Origin: Aptenodytes patagonicus
Taxonomy: Eukaryota > Chordata > Aves > Sphenisciformes > Spheniscidae
Length of the DNA: 64,000 bases
Assembly (NCBI RefSeq): GCF_965638725.1
Contig: NC_134949.1
Location: 124,494,294 to 124,558,293, forward strand
Direction of reading: 5' to 3'
In this document: piece after piece, positions 23,904 through 35,928 of the stretch
How the letters are laid out: each line of letters starts with the position of its first letter
How positions within the stretch are numbered: the stretch's first letter is position 1
Notes under the pieces: model-generated
Told to the model about the DNA's origin: nothing
Database searches by the model: none
The model's input: only the letters and a program-made list of their open reading frames with translations
Made by a program: the position numbers and the translations under genes

Positions 23904-25391
23904 TCCAGTCCTCCCTGGCTGTGGGGACTTAAATGCTTTCAGATTTACCGCTGTGGGTTGTTTCATTCCTCTATATCAGTCATGAGGTGGCACTCTTCTA
24001 CCAGAAGAGATAGCTTACAAAGGTTTTGAAGTGTGCATGTATCTAAACTAAGAAAAAAGAAGCAATGCCAGGAAAATACTGTTGAGAGATTATTGCAAAA
24101 GTTACTTTCGAAATGTCTGGGCAGGCAGGCAGATGAGACACCACCAGGATGCTGTGTGTTTGTGGCAGGAATGTAGTATTTGAAGGAGATGATACCTTGC
24201 TGAACTCTTTGAGCTAGAGGTTTTAGTAGCTTACTTGATTTTTTTCTGACTCCCATACAGATTTGAGGCATTTCTGTACACCAGCTGCAGACTATATTCT
24301 TCTTCATGACAAGCACAATTACACAGTCTCTTTCTTGCAGCCTTTGTTACTGCTGCCAGACCACTGCTAATTTGGAGCACTTTGTTGATACATGCTTTGT
24401 ACAATGAGCACTTGGCTAAAACTGGACATCCTTCACTCTGTTGATATCCTGCCTCTCAGAGAATAAACTAGACCAGGCTCTCAGTTTCAGAGGTAAATGG
24501 GGGAAAAAAATAAACCCAGGCATTGCGGGCCAAAGAGATCTGTCTCTAACATTGCATACAAGTGTTTAACATGAGGTTTTAAAAAATGTATGCCATAGCA
24601 AATAGAAAGCACAGCGCCAGATTCTAGTCTCAGTCAGCAGCAGTTCAAACAAGGAGCATCTTCCGTCAGGATATAGCTATTCCAGACTGCGGACCTGACT
24701 CAGATCTCCACAGTTTTACACCTCCATGGGATCCTTGCTAAGTTCCAAGCAATCTAGCAGATGTCTGCTTGTGAGGCAGCATCCTCTGGCTCCTGCTGTG
24801 TTCCTAAGGCGTGCTTAACCTCCAGGATGGGAAAGAGAAATAAAACTTGGCATGTTCTCTTTGAAAGTTTGCTGACCTCTTCTCTCGTTCATGCTTGCAG
24901 TGAACCAGGCTTGGGTAGTAGGGGAGCTCAGGGATGGCTTTAAAGCTAGGCGTGCTTCCTTCAAACAGTGTAAATCACAGTGCCTGGGAGGAAAAATGCA
25001 AGAGTTTGGAGACAAGGCAGGCTGATGAAGGCGGTGTGAGTTTGGGAGGGATCCAAGAAGGCATTGGAAGAATGCCAAATCCAACCAGCTCTGTGCCATG
25101 CAGTGAGCCCTTCTCTCTTCTCGCATCATAACAAAAGTTTTTCCTGGCTGCCAGATGAAATACACTGCCGCTGCCTTCACTTCGTATTTACTCCAGGCAG
25201 AGATTTTTTTTAACCAGAGAGATAAAAGAAGCAAAAACTCTGCACAAGGCACTTTATTATCTAACTAAACCTGGGAGGTGCTCTCTGGGATGGGTGACAG
25301 ATCAATAGGGCCACCTTGGCTTCTTCCCCTTGCTTCTCCTCTCAGCCCAGCTGAGGATCTGGGCCCTGATGTGAATAAGCGTTCATCACCG

Positions 25392-25400
25392 CCCCCCCCC
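25392..25400. repeat. C9 homopolymer
   Basis: A short run of nine C on the plus strand, a lesser member of the C-runs in this window. Confidence 0.95.
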
Positions 25401-25929
25401 AAGGCTGAACTCTTGCCTGGCTAATCTGAGATCAGCACAGGCAGAGCTGTCTTGAAGAACGAAGACTCTTTTTTCTTTTTAATCACTCATTTCTAAAGGG
25501 AAAAGGGACAAAAAACTGTGATCGCTTATTCTCAGCATGGATGTGAGTACTGGAAATGAATTGAAAAATGTAGCTGTACCCCAAAAAGCCCAAAGCCTGA
25601 CATTACACATTGCTTTAAGAGGCAACTACAGAACTGGCACATGCTGGTTCCTATGTGCATGGAGCATTAGCTGCTATTCATTTGGTACAACTCAGATTAT
25701 TCGCTTCTTGTGTTTCCTATCAATTTTTAAATTACATTTATTCTGGTTTTGCTGGAAATGGGGGTCAATGCAAATACAACAATACAAGCACAGAATGTAT
25801 TATGCCAATAAGTTTGCATCAGAATCCAGAAGCCCAGCAGGGAACGAATTACTGAGGCTCAGAAGGGATAGTACTAGCAAATGTTTGGCCCTTATTTCCC
25901 GTGACCTTTCATCTGAAAGTCTGAAAGGA

Positions 25930-26030
25930 AGGGAAATATTATTGTTTTTGTTTTATCAATTCAGAAATTGAGGCAGAGAATGGTGACTTGCCTTAAGGCC
26001 TCATAGAAGGTGTGTAGCAAAGAAATGCTA
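25930..26030 (-). repeat. MIR-like ancient SINE fragment
   Basis: The plus strand reads tcagaaattgaggcagagaa then tggtgacttgccttaaggcc and tgtgtagcaaag. This matches the reverse complement of the MIR core (the 'GAAACTGAGGCACAGAGAGG...GACTTGCCCAAGGTCACACAGC' pattern). It is diverged but the motif order is right. Confidence 0.5.
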
Positions 26031-26492
26031 CTGTGGTGAGGATACATACATTTTGATAGTCATTTGGGGGCATGCTGGCTATCTGCTGTCCTTTGATGTG
26101 AGTCAGGAGGATTTTTTGGCCCAAAGCACTGATGCAGTTTTCATGGAGAGCTCCTGTTATTTCAACACAAGGCAAGCTTCTGCTCATTACGAGGGTCTCA
26201 GCAGATCTCAAAACCTTTCCTGAGACCATTTATCTCCTTAGCTTTAAGCAGAGCAGGGTATGGATGACAAAACTGGAGAGCTTGTTTTGGGAACAGAAGG
26301 CAGATGAGATGGATCACGTCATGGAACGTGAACATGTTTTTCTGGAGTTGCAATTGTGCTTCCTCAGCCTTTTCCTGTTGTCTGCGCAGTGGAGCTCTCC
26401 CCTTCTTTCAATCGCAAATGAAAAATGGCTACTATCAGAATAATAGAGATTTTTGCCTGCAGGTGCTGTGATAACATGAGGCTGTGGTATGT

Positions 26493-26514
26493 GCACACGC
26501 ACGCACACACACAC
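26493..26514. repeat. (CA)n microsatellite, imperfect
   Basis: A CA-repeat of about 11 units with two G interruptions (gcacacgcacgcacacac). Confidence 0.9.
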
Positions 26515-27452
26515 AGATACGTAGAGATGTACAGAGATACCAATGTCAGCGATTTTGCGATTCTCCTATACCCAAAATAGCAAATCCTTGATGTGTGAGC
26601 CCTGGAAATCCTCAGTCCCTTCAAATGCTTAATGAGATAGGTTGATTACCATCAAATGAAAATTACTTCTGTTGTATGAGGGGGGGAGAAGAGAATTTAA
26701 CTGGCAGCAGTGAGAAGACAATTAACAGACTTCAGAGAGGCACTGGGACAGTTAAGATGTTGTTACAAGAAAATAACTGGGAAATGACGGATAGATCAGG
26801 CTATTATAAGCATATGGTGAAACTGAACAACAAATCACCACAGAATACTGTGGTATGATGGGATTAAATCAGCCAACACAATGAGCAAAGCTCTGTTGCA
26901 CCATCATGGCGCAGAAATGTTTGGGGTTTACATTTTTGGGGAAGTTTAATGGCATTCCCTCCCTCTCCCCCACACAAAAACATTTGTAGTGCAGAAAGCT
27001 TCACTTGATTTCTAATTCGGGAAAATGCTGTACGAAAACTCATAATTCTTTTTCTGCACAGTTTACCAGGGTAGTATTACACATTTTGGCTGCAAGAAAG
27101 CCCTGTAATAAATGATAGCTCTTTCAGCCTGTTGGCAGTATATAGTCCAGCCATCAGTCTTGTAAATGTTCCTATAACCATTGAAAAGTTGAAATAATTT
27201 GGAACTGTGGTTTAACACATTATTAATCACAGAGGAAAGGGTTTGCTCTGATTTCACCAGGCATACTAATGTAAAAAAACCTGTGATCCTCTCAGATGCC
27301 AGCATAGGGATAAAAGCACAGCTAATCATACGCTGCTCCCATGATTGAATACAGGCTTCAAGCCCAGTATTTTAGGGAGCATTCCTCAGAATATGGTCAA
27401 GTATGAAGGCTTTCATTTAACAAATCCCTTTGTGAACTTGGCCAGGTTGTTT

Positions 27453-27485
27453 GCGTGTCTATGTGTGTGTCTGTGTCTGTGAGTG
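27453..27485. repeat. (TG)n-type imperfect microsatellite
   Basis: An alternating GT/GTCT stretch (gcgtgtctatgtgtgtgtct and so on) of about 33 bases. Confidence 0.85.
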
Positions 27486-30400
27486 AAGGAGAAGCTGATT
27501 AATATCTTGTTCACTTTCCTGACTGATAATGAGAAGGAGAAATATGATACGATTGCCTCGTGAACTGACTGCTCTAGCTGTGATGTGTGCCTTTTGGGCC
27601 AACCAGTGAGCCCATTTCTACAGGCTTTCAACCAGCCAGCTGATGGGTCCAAAGCCAATGACAAGGTGATGGCCCAATCCAAGATTCACAAAAGTCAAAA
27701 GTATCTTCTTGCTGCATTTCTTGGCTTTTGGAAGGGAGCGGTTTAAGTCTGGATGAGAGTGGGTTGCAAAAGTCTCTGTAGGAATGAGGTTGCTCTTCAG
27801 CATCCCTTACCTTTGGGGAATTTCTCCAGTTTTTCGTGTGACTGCTGAATCACACAAATGTTTCTGAATCCAAGTGTGTAATACATACAGAGTGACAACA
27901 AAAGAACTCATTCAAAGGAAATCAGCCCAAGGTAATGAGGATGTCATGACTTGGGTTATTCATATCTAAAAGGTATAATTCAGCTTCATGAACTCTGCAA
28001 TACCTAGCAACAATACCACAACAGCTTTCCACTATGTACAGTGCCATGTTCAGGCCAGATCAGGCTGGCCTGCTGCTGATGGGTTACTGTGGTATCTTGA
28101 ACTAAATTGCTGTGAACAGACATCTCAAAAGAAGGAGCACAGTCAGAGCCCTGACACTGCAAAACTCCTGAATAATGGTGTAGCTCGCGGCTCTGTTGCT
28201 AACAGGAGAAAGATGGAGATTAAGATGGCAGCTGCAGAATAAAATTCACTTTGCAGCCTTTTTACACTGTTATATTTAAAAGAGAAAGCTGCAAGTATAA
28301 CTGATGAGGTATGATGCTTTAGAGGAGGACAGTTTGGATTTGCAAGAAGCTTTGAACGTCTTTTTTTCCCACAAGTACTGCCTTCTCCCTTGGTAAGCTA
28401 ATTTTAAAAGTTAATGGACTAGATCCTTCAATGTGCTAATGGTATATTGTAGTACTGCTTCAGTGGTGCGAAAGAGCACTAAAGCATTCTCCTTCTGTTG
28501 CTGGAGGTTTTCCTCCATCCCAGGGAACTGCCAGGCAATACAGATCCACCAGAAGGGATCTTCCATGAGCCCTGATATGTCTGGAGCAAAGACTTGTGGG
28601 GAAGAAGTGGGATGAGAGGTGTAACCATACCCCCTGATTCTGAGTGACTACTGCTTTAGGGCTGTAGGCTGACAGCAAAAATAATTTTACAAGATACTGA
28701 CAGAGCAAATATTCCCAAGACTGGAAGACCACTGAAAGACTTCAAGTGCTGTTTTGCATTGCCACTGCTCCTCCACCCAATCAGTAGATGTGGGTCCCTA
28801 CTACTTTCGACTGCATACTTGGAAGAAGGTGTGAAAAACAGTGAGGGATAAATGACTCCTTGCAACTCATTTCCTCAGCTGTGCTGACTTAACAGCCAAT
28901 TCCCCTTTTTTGTGTGTTACACCTACTGGCATGTGTCTGTGGTCGGTGCACGCTGTGCTGAGTTAGGCACCGGCTGCTCTGGGACCTGAGAGGGGATGCT
29001 GACCCAGCGGGGCACTGACATATCCCCTGTGCAGTCAAAGGGGAGTCTAAACTAAAGGCTAGTGCTGTGGGTTGCACCATCTACCCAAATCCTGCAATGC
29101 ACCCACTTACTAACTCCATACTTGCATGATCCGAAGCAGGGGTTTTGGAAGGTTTTTGTAGATACCCTGGAAAACCACAGGGTGCAGCAGCAATGGTGTT
29201 CATCGAAACAGCACCAACTGTGATAACATTTGTCAGAAAGAAGAGGAGGCTGGCAGGGAGCAGTAACAACTTTAGCTGGCCAGTTTCAATCTGCTCTCTT
29301 AAGTCAGTCTGACTCCCAGCAAGGGAGAGACACTGAAAGAGGGACTGACTGCAGGGAGAGAGCCACAAGCCCCACTCTCTGTTTGCCTCACCCTTCTGAT
29401 GAGAATACAAGCCCACGGTAAACCAACATGAGCATGGCATCTAAAAAAGGAAACAGCGGTGAATAGGCAGACTGATCACTGTTACAACTTGGTGCCATCA
29501 TATAGGAATAGTTTAAACTTTCTGCTGCTTAATTCTGTCATCGTCCAAGAATCTAGACAGGCTCCCTGCTCTTCCGATTCAGACTGGTTGTTTTCCACAC
29601 AGAGCTTGAGGTTATTGTTGCTGTTTTTTAGCTGAAGGAATGATCTTGTTGGAATTAGTCTGAAACCAGAGATGTGGACAGGTCTTAGCACAACTGATGG
29701 TTCTCCTCCATTTCAGGCAAACGGACTGACTTTGGGCCTAAATAGTCCTTCTTCATCTCCTACCTGGGCAATGCAATGCAGTTTAGCAGGGCATAAAACC
29801 ATGGGTCCAATCCATGCCGAATGCCGAAGCACTTCCAGAGACACATTTTACCTGTCATTTGATCTCTATAGCAAGAACAAAAACCTGTGCTTATTTTCAA
29901 GATGCTCATTACCTGAGACCAGAATAACTGTGAACTGTTTCCATCTTGGGTAAGGATGGTAAAAATTGAACTTTTCTGTTTTTACGGAGGCAAGAGACTG
30001 AGAAATAAACTCCAATGACAACTAAAACTCAGTAGTTTTCATCTGAAGTGCCAGACAGGCATTTTTGACCCTGTCTTTTAATACAAACACAGAATAGCAC
30101 AGATTAAAGATAAAAAAGAACCAGCTATCACATCTGACACACACTTCTCCTGATGCAGGGAGGCTGTGGACCGCTTCTGATACATTTCAGTTGTGCTGCA
30201 TAAAGTCTTTAGACACTGCAGCAGCAGGGATCTGTCTGAGAATGGGACAAAAAGGAGCTCCCGGGTAGACAGTAATGAGACCAACAGGGAACAATTCTTC
30301 CTGGGAAAAGCATCATTTACAAAAGGAGAGTTGTCAAGAAACAGTCAGGAAGGGGCTGTGGGAAGGGATACAGCACTGTGAAATCTGAAGTACAGAATAG

Positions 30401-32834
30401 CAACTTAAGTGGTCAAGAGCATCTTTTCTTTTACCCCAGGGTACATGAGCTGCTGGGGACAAGATGAAAGGGCAGGTCTGAATTTTCCTTTTCTGTTCTT
30501 ATTGTGCCAAGTGTGAGGAAGCAGAGGGTCAATCAACTGGGCCACCCATGAGCAGAGTGGATGGCTCAGTGGAACAAGCCCTCAGGGGTCATGACCATTT
30601 AAGCAGGTGGGGCTGAGGGCTGATTCTTTGTTTTGCATTAGGCTTTGATACTCTAGAGGGGACAAAATCTCTAGGCTAACCGAAAGACTGCTGCTAACTC
30701 ACTCCCATGCTGCACTTCCCTGAAGGACTGCCATGCAGGAGCAGCACAGATAGCATCCAGGTTGAGCGAAAATGCTGTGTGATGGAAAACTGAAGCTGTA
30801 GAGAAGTTGATGACATAGGAGCAGATATGCCCCTTCTGCCTTGTAGGTTAGCACTTCTTCACATTGTGTCACGGGGAACTTGAGAAAGATGTTTTGATTC
30901 CAGAAAATGTTAGTCCTAAATCTCAGTGTTTTATGGCAACATGGAGAGGCATAACTCTCAGGGTGTACCTGTAGGTTGTCAGCACCAGAACACAAACTAG
31001 AATGTGAATAACAATAGCTGGAGAAGTTTTGAACTGTACACATCAGCGTGAGCTACAAGAGCAGAGCAAGCTTCACATGTTCAGCAAGGATTTTCATGCA
31101 TTTTCTGTGTCCTGAGCCTTTCTGGTCCTGGTGTTCGTAACACTCCTACTACTGGTTATACAATTCAGCATTTTGAGGTGATCAACTCAGGTAAATCTGA
31201 GTTGAATGTAGATCTGGACTCTGCGTGGCAGATCTGCCTTAAGGGAGGGCAGTGGGGAAGATGATAGAAAACTTCATTTACTTTTTCCTTTTGTCTATTC
31301 TTTTCTCTTTCTCTCCTTGTCAGAGAATGACAGATGCCTGTATGTCAAACTGACACACCATCAGGTATAATCTTGAGCTGAATGAAGGCTGTGATTTGAT
31401 TGAGGGGCTCTGACAGGTTTTGAAACAACGGCAGTGTTTTAAGACTGAACCTGGAGGATTTAATTCATTAATAGTGTAGGTGCTGCATAATACAGTTTTC
31501 ATAAACCTTTCTTACTGTAGCAGCTGGAACATCCCTCTCTCTACTCATCCTGCTGAATTCAGAGGGACTGAACAGAGCTGAAAGATCTTGTGAAAGGGGC
31601 AGCTGATGAAATGAAACTTCAGGGAGGTCAGATTCAGCAAATGAAGACCTGCAGTGATTTGACTGCTGCTGAGAGAGTTGTGTGAAAAGAAGCTGAAACT
31701 CTCACAAACCACAGAATTGGTTTGAGATTAATTTCTCAGCTCTCAGTTCAGATCAGTGTCACAAAATTAATAAACTGGTGTCACTTGACAAAATCCATAC
31801 TTACTCATGGGGCCTGGTATAAAACTAGTTGAAACTCTGTAAAGTTGATTGAAGTCCATGATGCTGTCAGCACAGATGCAAGGCTTGAGGTGAAAAGCTG
31901 TAGGTCAGAATTGAAGAGATTTTTTTCACCTGCACTTTCTCAGAAAGTAGTCCAAAATTGTTCTCCTGTGACCCGTATGAGGGCCTTAGCAGTGGGGTGG
32001 GAATCAGACAAGTGGGTCAGACCTAATTGCTCTTAGCTTTAATGGATCAGGTTCACTTGGACTCTGCTTTGCAGATAGGGAGATGGGATGGCCTTATGGA
32101 GCCTCCAGGAGAAAGCTGGGTTTGTAAACTGCACATCATCTTTAATGTTTCGGTTAGAAGACTTTGGACATAAGCAAGCTAGTTAAAATAACCGAGTATT
32201 TTTCTGTTCATCCAGCACCATGAAGGATACGCAGAGGAAAGGGCTCCAGTTTCTTTCTGATGGAGACAGGGTTAGATCACTGGGCTGACAGTGGGACACA
32301 GGCTTCACTTCTTTGGAGAGAGCCAAAACATCGTAATAAATAAAGGTGTCTCCTGGCCCCAGAGAGAAGGAAGACCCAATCTTCTCTTAGAAGGAAGAGA
32401 ATCTCTTTTTCATTTCTGTGAGTCTACTTCAGTAGCACCCACGCACTGTTCCTTGTATTGGAAACTTAATAACTTCACTTGAAAATCATGCCTTTTTGAT
32501 GGCAGTAGAAATAACATGACTTTTAAACAAGTAGAGGAGACTGTCATTGAAGTCGAGCCAGTTATGTGGGAGTCAGATGATTAAGGTAGATACGATGTAG
32601 GAGGGAAGAAATACTATCATTTGGAAAAAATACTGTATTTTGAACAGGGTTAATGTTCTCTTCCAGGAAAGTGGGGTTGTTATTATTAAGTGCATTACCA
32701 ACATTAGATGCAGGGCTTGATTCTCTGTTGATGCGCCTTCTCTGTAATTGTTCACATCCATGCAAATTGCCTATAAAATGAGTCTAAGATGTTACTGAGT
32801 TGTACACTGGGGCCAGGGGAACTGTGCGCTCACT

Positions 32835-32880
32835 TTTTCAGATGTAGAAACAAAGAGGCAGAGGGTGAGGTAAGAGGGAA
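32835..32880 (-). repeat. Possible MIR-core remnant
   Basis: The stretch ttttcagatgtagaaacaaa followed by gaggcagagggtgaggtaag resembles the reverse-complemented MIR core. It is short, so the call is weak. Confidence 0.3.
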
Positions 32881-33463
32881 TTGTTCTCTCATCTGGGTCA
32901 CACCAGTGTCTGCCTGTCTGTCTGTAACGCAGCAGCCCAGGGATCTATTTTCTGATGTGTTCATAAGGTCTGTTTCATTCCTGTTGGCCTGACCTGAGTC
33001 CTAGCTCAAGGCTGCGTGATTCTGTTCTCATTTTTGGCATGGCTGCTGCAGCCCAGCAGCCTGAGAGAGGCTGTTGTGTTCGTGTGTGCAAATAGCCTCT
33101 TAATTTATGCCTTGGCTGAAGGTATGTCCTCAGCACCTCGACGTGCAGCAGTGCCCAAAGCTGGCACCACCGTAGGCAGCCCAGTACAGCGGGAGCAGCT
33201 GGAGGGCAGAGGCAGCATTGCTGGGCAAGCATGCTGCTGCGTGTGAGCTGCAGCAGCTGGGCACCGGCTGATGCTGAAAGGTCTATTCTTGTTCTGAAGC
33301 AGGTTTCACCTCTGAAGCTTCAGGCCTGCTGCACCTCTCTTCTCTGCCCACTGAAGACGTCTTGCTTTTGGAGCATGGCTTCTTCACTGGGCCTGTTCCT
33401 TGTTTCTGTCTGTGGGACCAACCTGAAGCCAAATGAGGCCAAAAGACTTGGATCTAAGCATTT

Positions 33464-33479
33464 CCCCCCCCCCCCCCCC
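33464..33479. repeat. C16 homopolymer
   Basis: Sixteen consecutive C bases on the plus strand, giving a G16 run in the KCNJ6 pre-mRNA. Confidence 0.95.
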
Positions 33480-35908
33480 ATCTTATTCCAATGTGAAAGA
33501 AAAGAGCATTGTGCACAGTTTGGGAGTTCAAATTTAGAGCTTGAAGTATTGCTCACATGGCACCTTTTTTTTTTCCTAATCAAATTGCTTTCTTTTGCTT
33601 TTCAATTACTCTAACCTGAGAAAGGGGGGAGGAAATAGAAAACCTGTACTGAAAACCTAATAAATTCAGCATCTGAGATAGATGTAGTGTAATATCTTAT
33701 GGTTTGGATGCAATAAAATCTCAGTGTAGTGATTATGCAAATGTAATAAGCCCTGGTGGTGATGCAGTTAGACCTAACTCAATGCAACAGGAATCTTTCT
33801 GTTGATTTCAGTGAACACAGGGTGTTCTCACACACGATGGCAACTGCTTCATCTTAGGGTCTCAGCATTTTAATATAAACAAGTGCCCTCTGGGTAGCAG
33901 CCCATAGCAATACCATTCAAAATGCTGTGTTTTACTATCAAAATGGTTTTGTGCTGTAAACAAAACTTCTCCACAAGCACATTTCCTTTTCTCCTCCTTG
34001 ACAAACCTGTACAACTTTCAAACTGGTAGAAAAATAAGGTAAAACATAATCTGTGCTCTAAATACTGTATGCCAGGCTGTAGAAAACAGCTATTTTCTTT
34101 CTTAGCACAATTACTGGTCTCCGAGTTTGCAATGGAGGAGCTAATTGACCCTGAACTATAACCCAGATGACAACTGACTGCTGTGTAACTCAGCCTCTGA
34201 GCCCACAAGATGTTCTGCGTTAGCAAGTATATTTTGATTTGTATCAATTCCTCTGCTTTTCTCTAGCCTTTCTTCCCACATATGTAAACACCATATCCAC
34301 AAAATGAGTTAGAGGACCCCGTTACTCATTTGTCACTTTGCCTGGGATTTGAGTGACCATGTATATTTGAGTGACCTCTGCCCAAACACTTTCCCTGGTA
34401 TTTATTGCAATCTTATAAACTCAGTGTTTTTTAACAATCTGTGGTTAAAAATTAATTGAGAAAATTACGTTTCTTCCTTGGCAGATTACAGCTGTATTCA
34501 GGGTCCCTTTAGCACCAGGCCTTCAGACTCACAATAATGAAAGTTCAAGATTTTACAGTCTGGAGAACAGTAGGGTACTATCCCAGTACAAACATTATTT
34601 TTACGAGATTTTCTAGACTGAGCTTACTGTAATTACATGACATATATGGAAACTACAGTTGCTGGATATTATCACCACCTGCTTGGAATATCCTCTTTAT
34701 ATCAGCATGGCTTCATCATTCAATTGTAGTGTGATACAGGGTCTCATGATAAAGACATGATAACATATATTATACATGCTGGTACGGATTTATGAGCCAA
34801 CCTGCATTTTTTTGCTTTCACAGCACCAATTGTACACTGAGTGCTAATCTTCTGCCAGTACACCTGTTCTTGCTCAGTGGTATTTTCTTCTCCTTTTGTT
34901 TAAACAACCTACAGGTATGTTATGTATTTTGTCCATTTAAGTAAGTTATGTCCATGCTCAAACTACATATTAAATTGCTTTAAAATAGATTTTTCCTTAT
35001 CTTCTCAAGTCCTGCATAGCTGGAATAGTGAAGATAAGGCATCCTGTACTGTATTGTGCTGTTTTACTTGGAAGGTATCTGGCTGAAGTGTACTGCTCTC
35101 CCAGTGGCCAGTGATAGCCCTGTGCTGGCTTTTTTTTTGGGAAATGAGGCTGAAGGGTGCCACTCAAGGGCAGACTCTAGCTGCCTCAGGACTGCCTGGA
35201 CTTCCATGGGGTCCCACAGGTATGATCCCTGCAGGACAGCGCACATTTTTTTTGGTGTCCTCACATCCTCCCAGGTGCCTGGGGGGAAACGCAGTGTGCT
35301 GCTGAGGGTCTGGGCTGTGAGGAGGGAGAGAAGTGCCTGGCTGCCTGACATAGAAGGTATCCGTAAAAACTGGGTAGCGTCACTTTCAGTATCTGTTGAA
35401 TAGACTGCTGAGAGGCAAACCAGACCTAGAAAGCTTGCCTTGGAGAGGATGACAACTTGAGCTTCTATTCTCCTGTTGGGGCTGCTTCATTCTGCCTTGC
35501 TCAGCTCCCCAGGCTCCTTCCTTTCAGGTCTCAAGCCATCAGCCTTTGTGTGACCACAGTGCAGCAAGGAAACAGCCGTCCTGTGAGCTGGGTGTTTTGG
35601 CATCAATGTGCTGAACAATCTCTCTCACATTTCCATCACACACTAAAAGCAGTGGTTCATATTCAGCACAAAGTGCATTGGATATTTATTAATTTGGTTT
35701 TTAGATGTTACTTTTTGCTCTGTCTTCATTTTTCCAAAGTGCGGGGGCTCTGAGGTAGGCTTAGCGTAAATAATTGCTGAGATGGCAGAAGAAACAACTC
35801 ATACCAGAAACCAGTTTAGCTGAGCAGCTCTCTCACATCCTCAGGGACAGACACCATAACTTAAATATTTTGTATATATTTTCATCCAGCTGTTTTATAC
35901 ACAAAAAG

Positions 35909-35928
35909 ACACACACACATATATATAC
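35909..35928. repeat. (AC)n(AT)n microsatellite
   Basis: A short compound repeat, acacacacacatatatata. Confidence 0.9.
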
